Assembly (NCBI GenBank): GCA_965217175.1
Contig: OZ244251.1
Coordinates: 930,001-994,000 of the forward strand
Direction: 5' to 3'
Length of the DNA stretch: 64,000 bases
From: Bin87 sp965217175
Lineage (GTDB): Bacteria; Chloroflexota; Dehalococcoidia; Lucifugimonadales; UBA3495
Under the pieces are notes generated by a model that saw only the letters and a program-made list of their open reading frames with translations, ran no database searches and was not told where the DNA came from. Numbering within the stretch: position 1 is the stretch's first letter; the number at the start of each line of letters is the position of its first letter. A program made the position numbers and the translations under genes. Below, in pieces: positions 24,610 through 33,124 of the stretch.

Positions 24610-25175
24610 TCGCTGGACGGTAGCAGGGCCGCGACCGGGCAACTGAATCCCGGCAGGGCCTCGGCGCCGTACACGGTGTCGGCGTCGGCGAGGGTTTGCG
24701 GCGCGGCATCCCCGCTGTGGATGGCCACGGTGCGCGCGTCAATATCAACGATCCACACGGCTTTGCCGCCGGCGGCCAGGTATTCGGCGGTTTTTTGCGC
24801 TATCTCTGATTCGGTATTGCTTGCCGACAGCACCTCGACAGCTAAATCCGGGGCACCATCGTAAAGCATACCGAACAGGTCGGTTCCAAGGCGCTCGTTG
24901 GAGACAAATGACACATCGGGCATCCGGCTGGTCGCGGGAGAATCAGAGCCGGTAACGTAGCCACGGTTGCTGCCATACACCCGGCCCAGGTCGTTGGGGA
25001 ACACATGGTTGGACAATCTCCAGCTCACCAACGATACCGTGAGTTCGTGTTGTTCCGACGCCGTCATCTGCTCTATCAAAACTCCCTTGACCAGTTCATA
25101 ACGGGGGTGCTGCGGCAGGGCAGCGTACTCCTGCAGGGTAACCGGCGGAGCGGCGGTAGGGTTACGGGTGGTCAT
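24606..25175 (-). CDS. Uma2-family (DUF820) endonuclease-like protein
   Basis: This 189-residue protein is of the Uma2/DUF820 restriction-endonuclease-like fold. Visible motifs are TLQEYAALPQHPRYELVKGVL, the PD-type core RMPDVSFVS and DLAVEVLSASNTESEIAQKTAEYLAAG with VWIVDID. These carry the D...ExK-like residues of the fold. The start is ATG 25175 with GGAGG six bases upstream; an upstream extension would overlap the preceding gene. It follows the AAA+ ATPase gene by 43 bp on the same strand. Physiological role is unknown for nearly all members. Confidence 0.85.
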   Translation of the reverse strand: MTTRNPTAAPPVTLQEYAALPQHPRYELVKGVLIEQMTASEQHELTVSLVSWRLSNHVFPNDLGRVYGSNRGYVTGSDSPATSRMPDVSFVSNERLGTDLFGMLYDGAPDLAVEVLSASNTESEIAQKTAEYLAAGGKAVWIVDIDARTVAIHSGDAAPQTLADADTVYGAEALPGFSCPVAALLPSSD

Positions 25176-25218
25176 GGTAAACCTCCGGCCAAGGAATATT
25201 CGGGTCGGGGGCGGGGAT

Positions 25219-26625
25219 TTAGCGGGCGTAGCGGAATCCACCTCCGGCGGTACGGGCGCAGTTGAGGCGGCGGTTCAGGTGCAGTCCTTCCAGCACGAAC
25301 TCGACGGCTGATGCGACTACCTCGGGCCGCTGGTCGCCCTGGGTGAGGCTCTCCACGGCGGCGGGCAGTCCTTCGATACGGCTCAGGGAATCCACGTAGG
25401 CGGCGGCGGGAACGTCGCTCCCGGTTTCAACGGCGTTGCCGAGATCGAACGCCGTTACGATGTCGTCCAGCTCGTCCACGTTGCAGTAGCGGCCAAAGAT
25501 GGCCAGCGTGGCACGCTTGGTAAGGTCGTCGACGAGACGATCTTCGCGGCCCTCGCCGAAGGTTTCCAGCTCGATCTTGCCGCCCAGGGATGCGATTAGG
25601 AAGGGCAAATCGCTGATGCGCGGGCAGGCGATGGCGTCGCCCAGCCGGATGCTGCGGCGCACTGCATTGCTGATGAGGGTTTCGTAGTCTGAGATCGACA
25701 CGCGCACGCTGACGCCGGAACGCTGGTTGATTTCGTTGCTGGCGCGGGCGCGGGCCGTGACCTCGGCCACGATTTCAGTCATATAAGTCGGGATCGCCAC
25801 CTTGTCTTCATCGGGGAAGCGATTGCGCTCCTGCTCCATGATGGCGATTTCTTCTTGGATGGTGCGGGGGTAGTGGGTGTGAATCTGCGCGCCGTAACGG
25901 TCTTTGAGGGGAGTGACGATGCGACCGCGATTGGTGTAGTCCTCGGGGTTGGCGGTGGCAAGGACGAACACATCCAAAGGCAAACGGATGCGGTAGCCCT
26001 TGATCTGCACGTCGCGTTCTTCCATCAGGTTGAACAGGCCGACCTGGATACGCTCGGCGAGGTCGGGCAGCTCGTTGATGCAAAAGATACCGCGGTTGGT
26101 GCGGGGCACCAGGCCGTAGTGGATGGCGGTTTCGTCGGCGAGGTGGCGACCCTCGGCGACCTTGATGGGATCGATTTCACCGATGAGGTCGGCGATGGAG
26201 ATGTCGGGGGTGGCCAACTTTTCGGAGTAGCGCTGCTCCCGGTCGATCCATTCGATGGGGGCGTCATCGCCCTGCTCGGCTACGATGCGCCTGGAGTCGG
26301 GGCTGATGGGATTGTAGGGGTCATCGTTGAGTTCGGAACCGGCGACGACAGGGAGTTTTTCGTCGAGGAGGCCAACCATGGCTCGGATGAGGCGGGTTTT
26401 GGCCTGGCCGCGTTCGCCCAGCAGAATGATGTCCTGACCGGCGAGGATGGCGTTTTCCAGCTGCGGGATGACGGTTTGGTCGAAGCCAATGATGCCTGGG
26501 AAGGCGGGTTCTTCGGCGCGCATTTTGGCGATGAGGTTGCGACGCACTTCTTCGCGCACCGAGACGGATTCGTAACCGCTGGCTTTGAGTTCGCCGAGGG
26601 TCGAGGGCAGGCTGGTGGTGGACAT
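25219..26625 (-). CDS. AAA+ ATPase, magnesium-chelatase ChlI/MoxR-like
   Basis: This 468-residue ATPase has Walker A LLGERGQAKTRLIRAM, Walker B GIFCINELPDL, an insert with QVGLFNLMEERDVQIKGYRIRLPL and sensor LATANPEDYTNRGRIVTPLKDRYG, all features of the ChlI/MoxR branch of AAA+ proteins. The C-terminus has the helical lid domain. Such ATPases usually work with a VWA-domain partner (ChlD-like or CoxE-like), remodelling or loading metal into a target. No VWA gene is adjacent, so its partner is elsewhere or absent. The start at 26625 has an AGGAA box. The next gene downstream encodes a Uma2 protein. Confidence 0.88.
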   Translation of the reverse strand: MSTTSLPSTLGELKASGYESVSVREEVRRNLIAKMRAEEPAFPGIIGFDQTVIPQLENAILAGQDIILLGERGQAKTRLIRAMVGLLDEKLPVVAGSELNDDPYNPISPDSRRIVAEQGDDAPIEWIDREQRYSEKLATPDISIADLIGEIDPIKVAEGRHLADETAIHYGLVPRTNRGIFCINELPDLAERIQVGLFNLMEERDVQIKGYRIRLPLDVFVLATANPEDYTNRGRIVTPLKDRYGAQIHTHYPRTIQEEIAIMEQERNRFPDEDKVAIPTYMTEIVAEVTARARASNEINQRSGVSVRVSISDYETLISNAVRRSIRLGDAIACPRISDLPFLIASLGGKIELETFGEGREDRLVDDLTKRATLAIFGRYCNVDELDDIVTAFDLGNAVETGSDVPAAAYVDSLSRIEGLPAAVESLTQGDQRPEVVASAVEFVLEGLHLNRRLNCARTAGGGFRYAR

Positions 26626-26945
26626 CTGGCACTTCCTTTCTGGGGTTGGTCACGCGGATCGGGATCGGCTGGGACTTCCGCAGTATAACAAAGTGTCTCA
26701 CGCGTACCCACTTTAATCTGTCATTGGGAGGAGCATGGCACGGCGTCCTTCGACAGGCTCAGGATGATCCTTCGACGGGCTCAGGATGAGCGGGGGGTCA
26801 CCCTCTCCCCAACCCTCTCCCATCAAGGGAGAGGGTTCCTTCGACAGGCTCAGGATGATGCTTCGACAGGCAGAGGATGAGCGGGGGGTCACCCTCTCCC
26901 CAACCCTCTCCCATCAAGGGAGAGGGGGCAGGGCGGTCCGGCGCT
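26626..26945. repeat. Dispersed repeat cluster
   Basis: Two nearly identical blocks (about 26795-26845 and 26885-26935) contain CACCCTCTCCCCAACCC followed by the CTCTCCCATCAAGGGAGAG hairpin, with CCTTCGACAGGCTCAGGATGA modules before and between them. The promoter of the AAA+ gene should lie at 26640-26720, but I cannot define it. Confidence 0.7.
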
Positions 26946-26969
26946 GCGGAGCCGCCCTGGTGTGGGCTG

Positions 26970-27014
26970 TATTCGTTTGCGTAGTATTCGTTTGCGTAGT
27001 ATTCGTTTGTGTAG
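26970..27014. repeat. 15-bp triplicate tandem repeat
   Basis: TATTCGTTTGCGTAG is present three times head to tail (26970, 26985, 27000; the third has one change). It lies just past the stop of the minus-strand gene at 27026. Confidence 0.85.
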
Positions 27015-27025
27015 TGGTTGCGGTG

Positions 27026-27694
27026 TTAGCTGGCTTCGTTGATGGTGGCGGGTATCAGGACCGCTGGGCTGCCGTCGCTGTCGTTGTCGCCGTCGCGATC
27101 GTGTCCACGTCCGCCGTGGCGCCGTCCGCCGTCGCGATCATGGCCCATCCCGTGTTCGGGCAGGAAGTCGGGGCGCTCGCCATGCCACGCGCTGATGGCG
27201 TCGGCCTGATCCTGCGTCAACATCTCTTTTTCCACGGCGCGGTCGAGCATTTCGGTGAGCCGGTCGACGTCGGCGGTGCCCACAGCGATGTAGGCGAAGA
27301 AACCGGCGTCGGCGGGGCGGTCGGCAAACCAGTCGACTGCGATATCGCGCTGGTCGGCGGTGATTTCTTCAGACTCAACCAGGGCGTCCATCCTCTCGGC
27401 GAACTGTTCATCGGCGAGTTCGTGATAGGCGGTGGCGAAGGCGTCGGTCAACTCTTCCTGTTCGATGCCGAGAATTTCGGCGACCCGTTCGGTAATCCGG
27501 CCCTGTATGGCGTGGTGGCCCCCAGCGGCGGGATAGATTTTCGTGGCGGGAATGCCGGCGCCGTCGCCGTCGAAGTGACCGCGGGATGGAGCTGCGGCAA
27601 AGATGCTGCCGGCGGTAAGGCCGACGACCAGCAGGGCGACGGTGGCGGAAACGACATACCAGCGTTTGCGGACGGTGCGAACTCTATTGAACAT
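27026..27694 (-). CDS. Secreted or membrane-anchored protein with His/Asp-rich tail
   Basis: This 222-residue protein has an Arg-rich start (MFNRVRTVRKRW), one hydrophobic helix (VVSATVALLVVGLTAGSIFA) and a likely extracytoplasmic remainder. It contains repeated helical units (RVAEILGIEQEELTDAFATA, EEITADQRDIAVDWFADR, EMLTQDQADAISAWHGER) resembling the spacer repeats of DUF2680-like secreted proteins. The tail is rich in Gly, His, Asp and Arg (GMGHDRDGGRRHGGRGHDRD), which could bind metal ions. GGAGG precedes the ATG at 27694. Function unknown. Confidence 0.7.
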   Translation of the reverse strand: MFNRVRTVRKRWYVVSATVALLVVGLTAGSIFAAAPSRGHFDGDGAGIPATKIYPAAGGHHAIQGRITERVAEILGIEQEELTDAFATAYHELADEQFAERMDALVESEEITADQRDIAVDWFADRPADAGFFAYIAVGTADVDRLTEMLDRAVEKEMLTQDQADAISAWHGERPDFLPEHGMGHDRDGGRRHGGRGHDRDGDNDSDGSPAVLIPATINEAS

Positions 27695-27843
27695 TTGGTC
27701 CTCCTGTTTACCGCCTCATGTAACGGGTGGCGGTTGCTTTGAGACCACAATACGCGGGCAGTGTAAAGGAAATATAAAGACTGCGGAGAATACGGGGCGG
27801 CAATGATTGTGCTACCATTTCGAGCAGGGGAGTGAGCGTACGT

Positions 27844-28224
27844 ATGTTCAGGTTTCTTTGGCCTATCCTGCTGATGTTCGGGCCACGGTTGGGTCCGCGC
27901 ATCGTGAAATACGCGCGTGCGCTGTACCGCCTGCACTTTGACTCGCGGGTCAACGTGTTCATCAAGTTCCTGATTCCGCTGGCGGTGGGGTACGCAATCT
28001 TCTGGAAGGATTTTATCCCCGACTGGATCCCCTACGGGTTGGGACGGTACGACGACTTAGTCATACTTGGGTTGGCCATCTGGCTGTTCTGGAACCTGTG
28101 CCCGCGGGAAGTGGTGCGGGAGCACCTGGGCGATCCGCCGGGCCCGCGGCCCGAGGACCGGGACCCCGACAGCGTGGTGGATGGACAGGCTCGCCCGCCC
28201 GGTAGCTCCGAGGACGCGGACTGA
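27844..28224 (+). CDS. YkvA-like (DUF1232) small membrane protein
   Basis: This protein of about 126 residues has DUF1232 features: FIKFLIPLAVGYAIFWKDFIPDWIPYGLGRYDDLVILGLAIWLF, where the 'DFIPD...GRYDD' pattern is characteristic. Two membrane segments are seen, plus a Pro/Asp-rich cytoplasmic tail. ATG 27844 is preferred because GGGGAG lies 11 bases before it; GTG 27832 in the same frame overlaps that box. It is divergent from the secreted-protein gene and precedes hemW. Role unknown. Confidence 0.75.
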   Translation: MFRFLWPILLMFGPRLGPRIVKYARALYRLHFDSRVNVFIKFLIPLAVGYAIFWKDFIPDWIPYGLGRYDDLVILGLAIWLFWNLCPREVVREHLGDPPGPRPEDRDPDSVVDGQARPPGSSEDAD

Positions 28225-28322
28225 TGGCGCCGGCCGCCGGACCGACCGGGTTTCGTCGGGGACGTGGCACGAGTTGACCCGTGGCCGCTGAAAGCAAACG
28301 CCCGCCGGAAATGCCGCCGTCA

Positions 28323-29531
28323 ATGAACCGCGCCGGTGAGGGCATTTCCCTGTATGTGCACGTCCCCTTTTGTCTGAGCAAGTGTCCGTACTGCGATTTC
28401 AACACCTACCAGGGGATTGAGTCGCAGTTCGGCGACTACCTGAGCGCCGTAGTGTCGGAGATGACGGCCTGGTCGCACGCGCTGGGCCGTCCTGCCGTCA
28501 ACACGGTTTTCCTGGGAGGCGGCACTCCGTCCTACCTGCCCGACGGCGACGTGGGGCGCATCCTGGAGGCCATCGCCGCTAACTATGAGGTGCGCGGCGA
28601 CGCCGAGATTACCGCCGAATGCAATCCCAACGACCTGACCGCCGAACGGTGCGCCGATTTGAAAGCGGCGGGGATCAATCGCATCAGCATGGGCGTGCAG
28701 AGCATGGACAACGGATTGCTGGCGATGCTGGGCCGGCGACACGACGCGGCCGAGGCTGCGGATGCGTTGGAGAAGTGCCGGCACGCCGGGTTCGACAACG
28801 TGAACCTGGACCTGATGTACGGTTTGCCTCAGCAGTCGTTGGCACAATGGCGGGACACGGTGGAGCGGACGGTGGCGCTGGAGCCGGAGCATCTGTCGCT
28901 GTATGCGTTGACTCTGGAGGAAGGTACTCCGTTGCGCCGATGGGTGGCGGACGGTCGGCTGCCGGAGCCGGATCCGGACCTGGCGGCGGATATGTACGAC
29001 CTGGCCCGCGCTGAACTGGCAACAGCTGGGTACCAGCATTACGAGATCAGCAACTGGTCGCGGGTGGGTCGGGAGTCGGTGCACAACCTGGCCTACTGGC
29101 TGAATCTGGAGTGGCTGGGCGTTGGGCCGGGGGCTCATTCATCACTGGGTCGGTGCCGGTTCTGGACGGTACGCTCGCCCCGGGAGTATGCCAAACGGGC
29201 GGAAGAATGGGCGCGGCGGGCGGAGGCCGAAGGCCGCTGGCCGATGGTGTCGTCGGACGGCATCAGGGCGGTGCCGACGGTGGACGACCTGGAGGTTATT
29301 GACGGGGACACGTCGGCGGCGGAAACGATGTTCCTGGGACTGCGTCTGCTGGAAGGGATGGACCTGGCCTCCGCGTCGGAGCGGGCCGGGATCGATCTGG
29401 CGTTTCGATACGAACGGGAGTTGGCCGATCTGACGGGCGAGGGGTTGTTGGAATGGGGATGTGATGGCCGGCTGCGTCTGTCCGAGGGGGCGTATCTGGT
29501 GGCCAACCAGGTGTTTACGCGGTTTTTGTGA
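28323..29531 (+). CDS. hemW: Radical SAM heme chaperone HemW
   Basis: This radical SAM protein of the HemW/HemN-like family inserts heme or acts in porphyrin metabolism. The cluster motif CLSKCPYCDF is at the N-terminus (CxxxCxxC), followed by VFLGGGTPSYL, ECNPNDLTAERCADLKAAGINRISMGVQSM and NLDLMYGLPQQSLAQW. The C-terminal HemW domain has YEISNWSRVGRESVHNLAYW and GVGPGAHSS. HemW proteins lack the extra Cys of true HemN. The start is uncertain: ATG 28323 fits the usual short N-terminus, while GTG 28281 and ATG 28311 are in frame. A terminator-like hairpin follows the stop. Confidence 0.93.
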   Translation: MNRAGEGISLYVHVPFCLSKCPYCDFNTYQGIESQFGDYLSAVVSEMTAWSHALGRPAVNTVFLGGGTPSYLPDGDVGRILEAIAANYEVRGDAEITAECNPNDLTAERCADLKAAGINRISMGVQSMDNGLLAMLGRRHDAAEAADALEKCRHAGFDNVNLDLMYGLPQQSLAQWRDTVERTVALEPEHLSLYALTLEEGTPLRRWVADGRLPEPDPDLAADMYDLARAELATAGYQHYEISNWSRVGRESVHNLAYWLNLEWLGVGPGAHSSLGRCRFWTVRSPREYAKRAEEWARRAEAEGRWPMVSSDGIRAVPTVDDLEVIDGDTSAAETMFLGLRLLEGMDLASASERAGIDLAFRYERELADLTGEGLLEWGCDGRLRLSEGAYLVANQVFTRFL

Positions 29532-29555
29532 TGGAAAACCGCCAAGATCGCTGAT

Positions 29556-29576
29556 TATTGGTTCGAATAACCAATA
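29556..29576 (+). terminator. AT-rich hairpin after hemW
   Basis: An eight-base-pair stem TATTGGTT/AACCAATA with a five-base loop is followed by CGTTTTG. It lies 25 bp after the hemW stop and is probably an intrinsic terminator of modest strength. Confidence 0.5.
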
Positions 29577-29618
29577 CGTTTTGCACTACGTGTGATCTGA
29601 TACACCAGAGCGGTTTGC

Positions 29619-29969
29619 ATGGACGAGATATGGAAAACTATTGGAGACCTCCCCGAAGGGCTGAAAATGGCCGCGATGCTTATGACAGTGATACACGCTA
29701 TGGCGATATCCGCATTGGGCACCTTACGTTTATTTCCTGCTGATTGGCGTGATGTAAGATTCTTGAATTTGCGGGTGTATCGTATTTTGGTAATTCTGGC
29801 CGTGGCGCCGATCTTGGTGCTGGTGCTGTTATCAATTCCTTATGTCAGTCGGGCCGTTGTCAATGATTTCTTTGCTCCGGACGCGTCGCATTCTGAACCA
29901 TCGAATCACATCTTTTACTACCAGCAAAGTCATAGCGACGAACGCAAACAACCAAGCAATCAGCACTAG
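29619..29969 (+). CDS. Small membrane protein, hypothetical
   Basis: The 116 codons start MDEIWKTIGDLPEGLKMAAML and carry two hydrophobic segments (MLMTVIHAMAISALGTLRLF and ILVILAVAPILVLVLLSIP). The last 45 or so codons overlap, tail to tail, a minus-strand ORF that also looks like a membrane protein, and the C-terminal sequence there (SEPSNHIFYYQQSHSDERK) has no hydrophobic or conserved look. Codon use is less GC-biased than neighbours. It may be an acquired or decaying gene. Confidence 0.4.
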   Translation: MDEIWKTIGDLPEGLKMAAMLMTVIHAMAISALGTLRLFPADWRDVRFLNLRVYRILVILAVAPILVLVLLSIPYVSRAVVNDFFAPDASHSEPSNHIFYYQQSHSDERKQPSNQH

Positions 29970-30182
29970 GCTAAATAGCAGTGCCCCAGCGACGAGAACC
30001 TGATCCTTGTCCCGGGCATCTCCCCAATAAACCAATATCACTGCGATGATGGTCGTGGTGCCCGTTCCGATCAATAGATAAGTCATCCAGAACGACTTTG
30101 CCAACGGATCTCGGCCGCGCGTTTGGCTACTCAAGGGCGTTAGACCGCTGTGATTTTCATCAGCCATCTGACTGTCACACAC
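29832..30182 (-). CDS. Small two-helix membrane protein, hypothetical
   Basis: This 116-residue ORF has a polar N-terminus, helix SFWMTYLLIGTGTTTIIAVI, a loop with DARDKDQ and helix LLFSLVLIAWLFAFVAMTLL, followed by the basic IRWFRMRRVRSKE. The two clean membrane helices with positive-inside charge suggest a real protein. It overlaps the plus-strand ORF at 29619-29969 by 138 bp at their 3' ends. No family is recognised. Confidence 0.45.
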   Translation of the reverse strand: MCDSQMADENHSGLTPLSSQTRGRDPLAKSFWMTYLLIGTGTTTIIAVILVYWGDARDKDQVLVAGALLFSLVLIAWLFAFVAMTLLVVKDVIRWFRMRRVRSKEIIDNGPTDIRN

Positions 30183-30386
30183 TATTCGTGGCCCACATTT
30201 AGTGTAGTAATCGGATGCGTCGCTCAGCCAACAGGATACCGATGACTCACCATTCAGGCGACGGTAGATTTAGGTCATCTTCATCCCATTATACGCTCAG
30301 GGATCGATACTCGCCTATGCTAAACTGCCAGCGGGCCACTGACTGCCCCCCACTGTTCACCGCAGACTCGCCACGGAGGTCCTACT

Positions 30387-31613
30387 ATGGCGGTACAGCC
30401 TTACACCATCAGCGTTTCGGACGAGGCGCTGGAAGATTTGCAGCATCGGCTGGCCCACGTGCGCTGGCCCGACGAAATACCGGGCGCCGAGTGGGATTAC
30501 GGGTCGAATCTCGATTACATCAAGGAGCTGGTTGCCTACTGGCGAGATGGTTTTGACTGGCGGAAAGCGGAGGCCGGCCTGAACGCCTTTGCCAATTTCT
30601 ACACGACCATCGACGGGCAGGGGATCCACTTCATCCACGAGAAGGGCAAAGGCCCCAATCCAATGCCCATCGTGGTTACCCACGGGTGGCCGGGCACCAT
30701 CTACGAGATGCATAAAATCATTCCGATGCTGACCGATCCGGCGAGCCACGGCGGCAATCCGGAGGACTCTTTTGACGTGGTGGTGCCGTCGATGCCCGGC
30801 TACGGTTTCAGCGCGCAGACGCGTGAGAGGGGAATCAACACGCGGAAGATCGCCGAGCTGTGGGACAAGCTGATGGCCGACGAACTGGGTTACCAGCGAT
30901 ACGCCGCGCAGGGCGGTGACTGGGGCGCCGGTGTTACCGCCCGCCTGGGCTTTCACCACGACAACCACGTGCTGGGTCTGCACACGACATCAGTGACGCA
31001 GGCCATTCCGTACCAGGGCGGCAGTCTGGAAGGGTTGGGGATTCGCGAGCGGCTGGAGCAGGTGATCGGTACTACCCAGGGAGGCTATCGCCGGGACTGG
31101 ACGGCCACGCTGTCTGACGAAGAGATCAACATGATCGACCAGCGGGTGGCATGGCAGGGCGCCGAGGGTGGTTACGCGCATATTCAGGGTACGAAACCGC
31201 AGACGCTGGCCTACGGACTGAACGACTCGCCGGTGGGGCTGTGCGCCTGGATCGTGGAGAAGTACCGCACGTGGAGCGATTGCAACGGGGACGTTGAAAG
31301 CGTTTACACGAAAGATGATTTGCTGACCACGGTAATGATTTACTGGGTTACCCAGACGATCAATTCCAGCACGCGGCTGTATTACGAAAACAGCCGGACG
31401 CCGTGGTACTTTGGCCCCGACGACCAGATCGGCGTGCCCTGCGGCATCGCCGTGTTTCCGAAGGAGCTGTCGATACCGCCGAGGCCGTGGGCGGAACGCA
31501 CCTACAACATTCAGCGCTGGACCGAGATGGACAGCGGAGGACACTTCGCCGCGCTGGAGAAGCCGACTGAACTGGTGGCCGATATTCGGGAGTTTTTCCG
31601 CGGACTGAGGTAG
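30387..31613 (+). CDS. Epoxide hydrolase (EHN domain, alpha/beta hydrolase)
   Basis: This 408-residue protein is of the microsomal-type epoxide hydrolase family, which opens epoxides to diols through a covalent aspartyl ester. The EHN domain fills residues 1-110 (YTISVSDEALEDLQHRLAHVRWPDE). The oxyanion motif HGWPG is at 99-103, the nucleophile is Asp178 in GGDWGAG, and the catalytic His is in DSGGHFAALEKP near residue 383. Ring-opening Tyr residues are likely in the lid but cannot be fixed by eye. The start at 30387 follows GGAGGTCCTACT. It stands alone on its strand and precedes a MITE copy and the luciferase-like gene, suggesting xenobiotic or lipid-epoxide catabolism. Confidence 0.93.
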   Translation: MAVQPYTISVSDEALEDLQHRLAHVRWPDEIPGAEWDYGSNLDYIKELVAYWRDGFDWRKAEAGLNAFANFYTTIDGQGIHFIHEKGKGPNPMPIVVTHGWPGTIYEMHKIIPMLTDPASHGGNPEDSFDVVVPSMPGYGFSAQTRERGINTRKIAELWDKLMADELGYQRYAAQGGDWGAGVTARLGFHHDNHVLGLHTTSVTQAIPYQGGSLEGLGIRERLEQVIGTTQGGYRRDWTATLSDEEINMIDQRVAWQGAEGGYAHIQGTKPQTLAYGLNDSPVGLCAWIVEKYRTWSDCNGDVESVYTKDDLLTTVMIYWVTQTINSSTRLYYENSRTPWYFGPDDQIGVPCGIAVFPKELSIPPRPWAERTYNIQRWTEMDSGGHFAALEKPTELVADIREFFRGLR

Positions 31614-31659
31614 GGAATCGGGCGGCGCAGCAGCCGGGAGGCCGACCGGCCACAATCAT

Positions 31660-31845
31660 GTAACAGTTCAGACTCGGCGGGTTGTTTCCGTCCCAATCCG
31701 TCACCACTCCGTCATTCCGGCCTTGAGCCGGAATCCAGAGGCGTATTTAAACCGCAATGTTGCTTATCCTCGGTTTCCTGGATTCCCGCTTTCGCGGGAA
31801 AGACAAGATGGGGCCAGGATATTACCTTCAATTCTGAACAGTTGC
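31660..31845. mobile_element. MITE-like element, copy 2
   Basis: This 186-bp element has ends GTAACAGTTCAGAC and TTCTGAACAGTTGC and the same internal order as copy 1 (21667-21841), including AACCGCAATGTTGCTTATCC and GGGGCCAGGATA. Differences are scattered substitutions and an 11-bp length change near the left end. It fills most of the gap between the epoxide hydrolase and luciferase-like genes. Confidence 0.6.
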
Positions 31846-31954
31846 TCAAATATCGCCGGGCTGACACGACCATCAAAAACCGTTACCATTACGCTCAACC
31901 ATGAGGCAACGCAAGTCTGGCAAATGGGCCGGACAACAAGGAGGAACCCGTTAG

Positions 31955-33124
31955 ATGATTACCAAGTTTGGCAGCCTTTGGGCCGGCAACGTCGATATGG
32001 ACAACCCCGGCTACCAGGGGACTCCCGCCAATGATCGTTGGCTGACCGACGAGGAACTGGGCGGCGGCGCAGTCGACAAGGCGGAGCAGCTGGCAACCAC
32101 CATGGACCGGTTGGGTTACGATAGTTTCTGGGTGGCGGAGCACCACTTCCAGCGGGAAGGCTACGAGTGCATCCCCAACCTGTTGATGCTGTATGTACAC
32201 CTGGCTCACCTGACCACCAATCTGCGCTACGGCTGCGGTTTCAACATCAACCCCATGTGGAACCCGGTGCGGCTGGCCGAGGACTATGCAACCGCCGACT
32301 GGCTGACCGACGGGCGGGTGCGTTTTGGCGTGGGTCGCGGATACCACACCCGCGAGGTGGAGGTGTTCGGATCTCCCATTATGGACCAGAACGCCAACCG
32401 CGAGCTGTTCGAGGAGCAGGTGGAGGTGATCTGGAAGGCTTTCAACCAGCGCAGTTTCTCCCACCACGGCAAGCATTTTGACATCCCGCCGCACGTACCC
32501 TATCGCGGGTATGAGCTGGAAGAGATTACGCTCGTGCCACGGCCCAAGCACGAGGTGGAATGGTGGCAGCCGGTGGTATCGGCCAGCGACCGGGCTATCA
32601 ACTTCATGGCCAAGTGGGGAATCAATGGAATTATCGGCGGCGGTGCGGCTACGGGCGGCGCCAGCGACGACGTGATTCAACGCTGGCAGGCCATCCACGC
32701 CGAGCACGGCAAGGATTACAAGCTGGGTGAGGGTTTGATCGTTGGTTACTCGGTGCAGCTGGCTAACAGCGAGAAGGAAGCGATGGACCAGGCGCGTTAC
32801 TGGATGGAAGAGCGGGTGAAGATGTTCGGACCGTTGGGCTTCATAGCCGGCCTGAGCGAGGAGCAGCTGAACGCGCTGAACGCTTTCGGGCGTCCGGTGC
32901 CGCAGGGCCTGAAGATGCCGACGATTGAAGAGTCGGTGGCAGCCGGGCAGTACCTGGTTGGTCCGCCGGAACGGGTTACCGAGCAGTTGATGGAAGTGCA
33001 GGAGCGCTACCCTGGCCTCCAGGAAGTCAACATCGGGGTTACCAACATGGGTATGCCGACGTCGGCGTCGCTGGACCAGCTGGAATGGTTCGCCAGCGAC
33101 GTCATGCCGCATTTCAACAAGTAG
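31955..33124 (+). CDS. LLM-class flavin-dependent oxidoreductase (luciferase-like)
   Basis: This 389-residue TIM-barrel protein is of the bacterial luciferase-like monooxygenase superfamily, which uses FMN or F420. Visible features are YDSFWVAEHHFQREGYECIPN, TTNLRYGCGFNINPMWNPVRLAEDYATADWLTDGRVRFGVGRGYHTREVEVFG, and ERVTEQLMEVQERYPGLQEVNIG near the C-terminus; the EHHF motif is typical of the FMN-dependent members. AGGAGG lies ten bases before the ATG. No flavin reductase is adjacent. The substrate is unknown; similar genes are numerous in SAR202-type Chloroflexota, as I recall. Confidence 0.92.
   Translation: MITKFGSLWAGNVDMDNPGYQGTPANDRWLTDEELGGGAVDKAEQLATTMDRLGYDSFWVAEHHFQREGYECIPNLLMLYVHLAHLTTNLRYGCGFNINPMWNPVRLAEDYATADWLTDGRVRFGVGRGYHTREVEVFGSPIMDQNANRELFEEQVEVIWKAFNQRSFSHHGKHFDIPPHVPYRGYELEEITLVPRPKHEVEWWQPVVSASDRAINFMAKWGINGIIGGGAATGGASDDVIQRWQAIHAEHGKDYKLGEGLIVGYSVQLANSEKEAMDQARYWMEERVKMFGPLGFIAGLSEEQLNALNAFGRPVPQGLKMPTIEESVAAGQYLVGPPERVTEQLMEVQERYPGLQEVNIGVTNMGMPTSASLDQLEWFASDVMPHFNK

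Noticed and set aside
29556..29576. tRNA T-arm (GGTTCGAAT)
   Set aside because: The sequence is part of a simple AT-rich hairpin after hemW; no D or anticodon arm is found around it.
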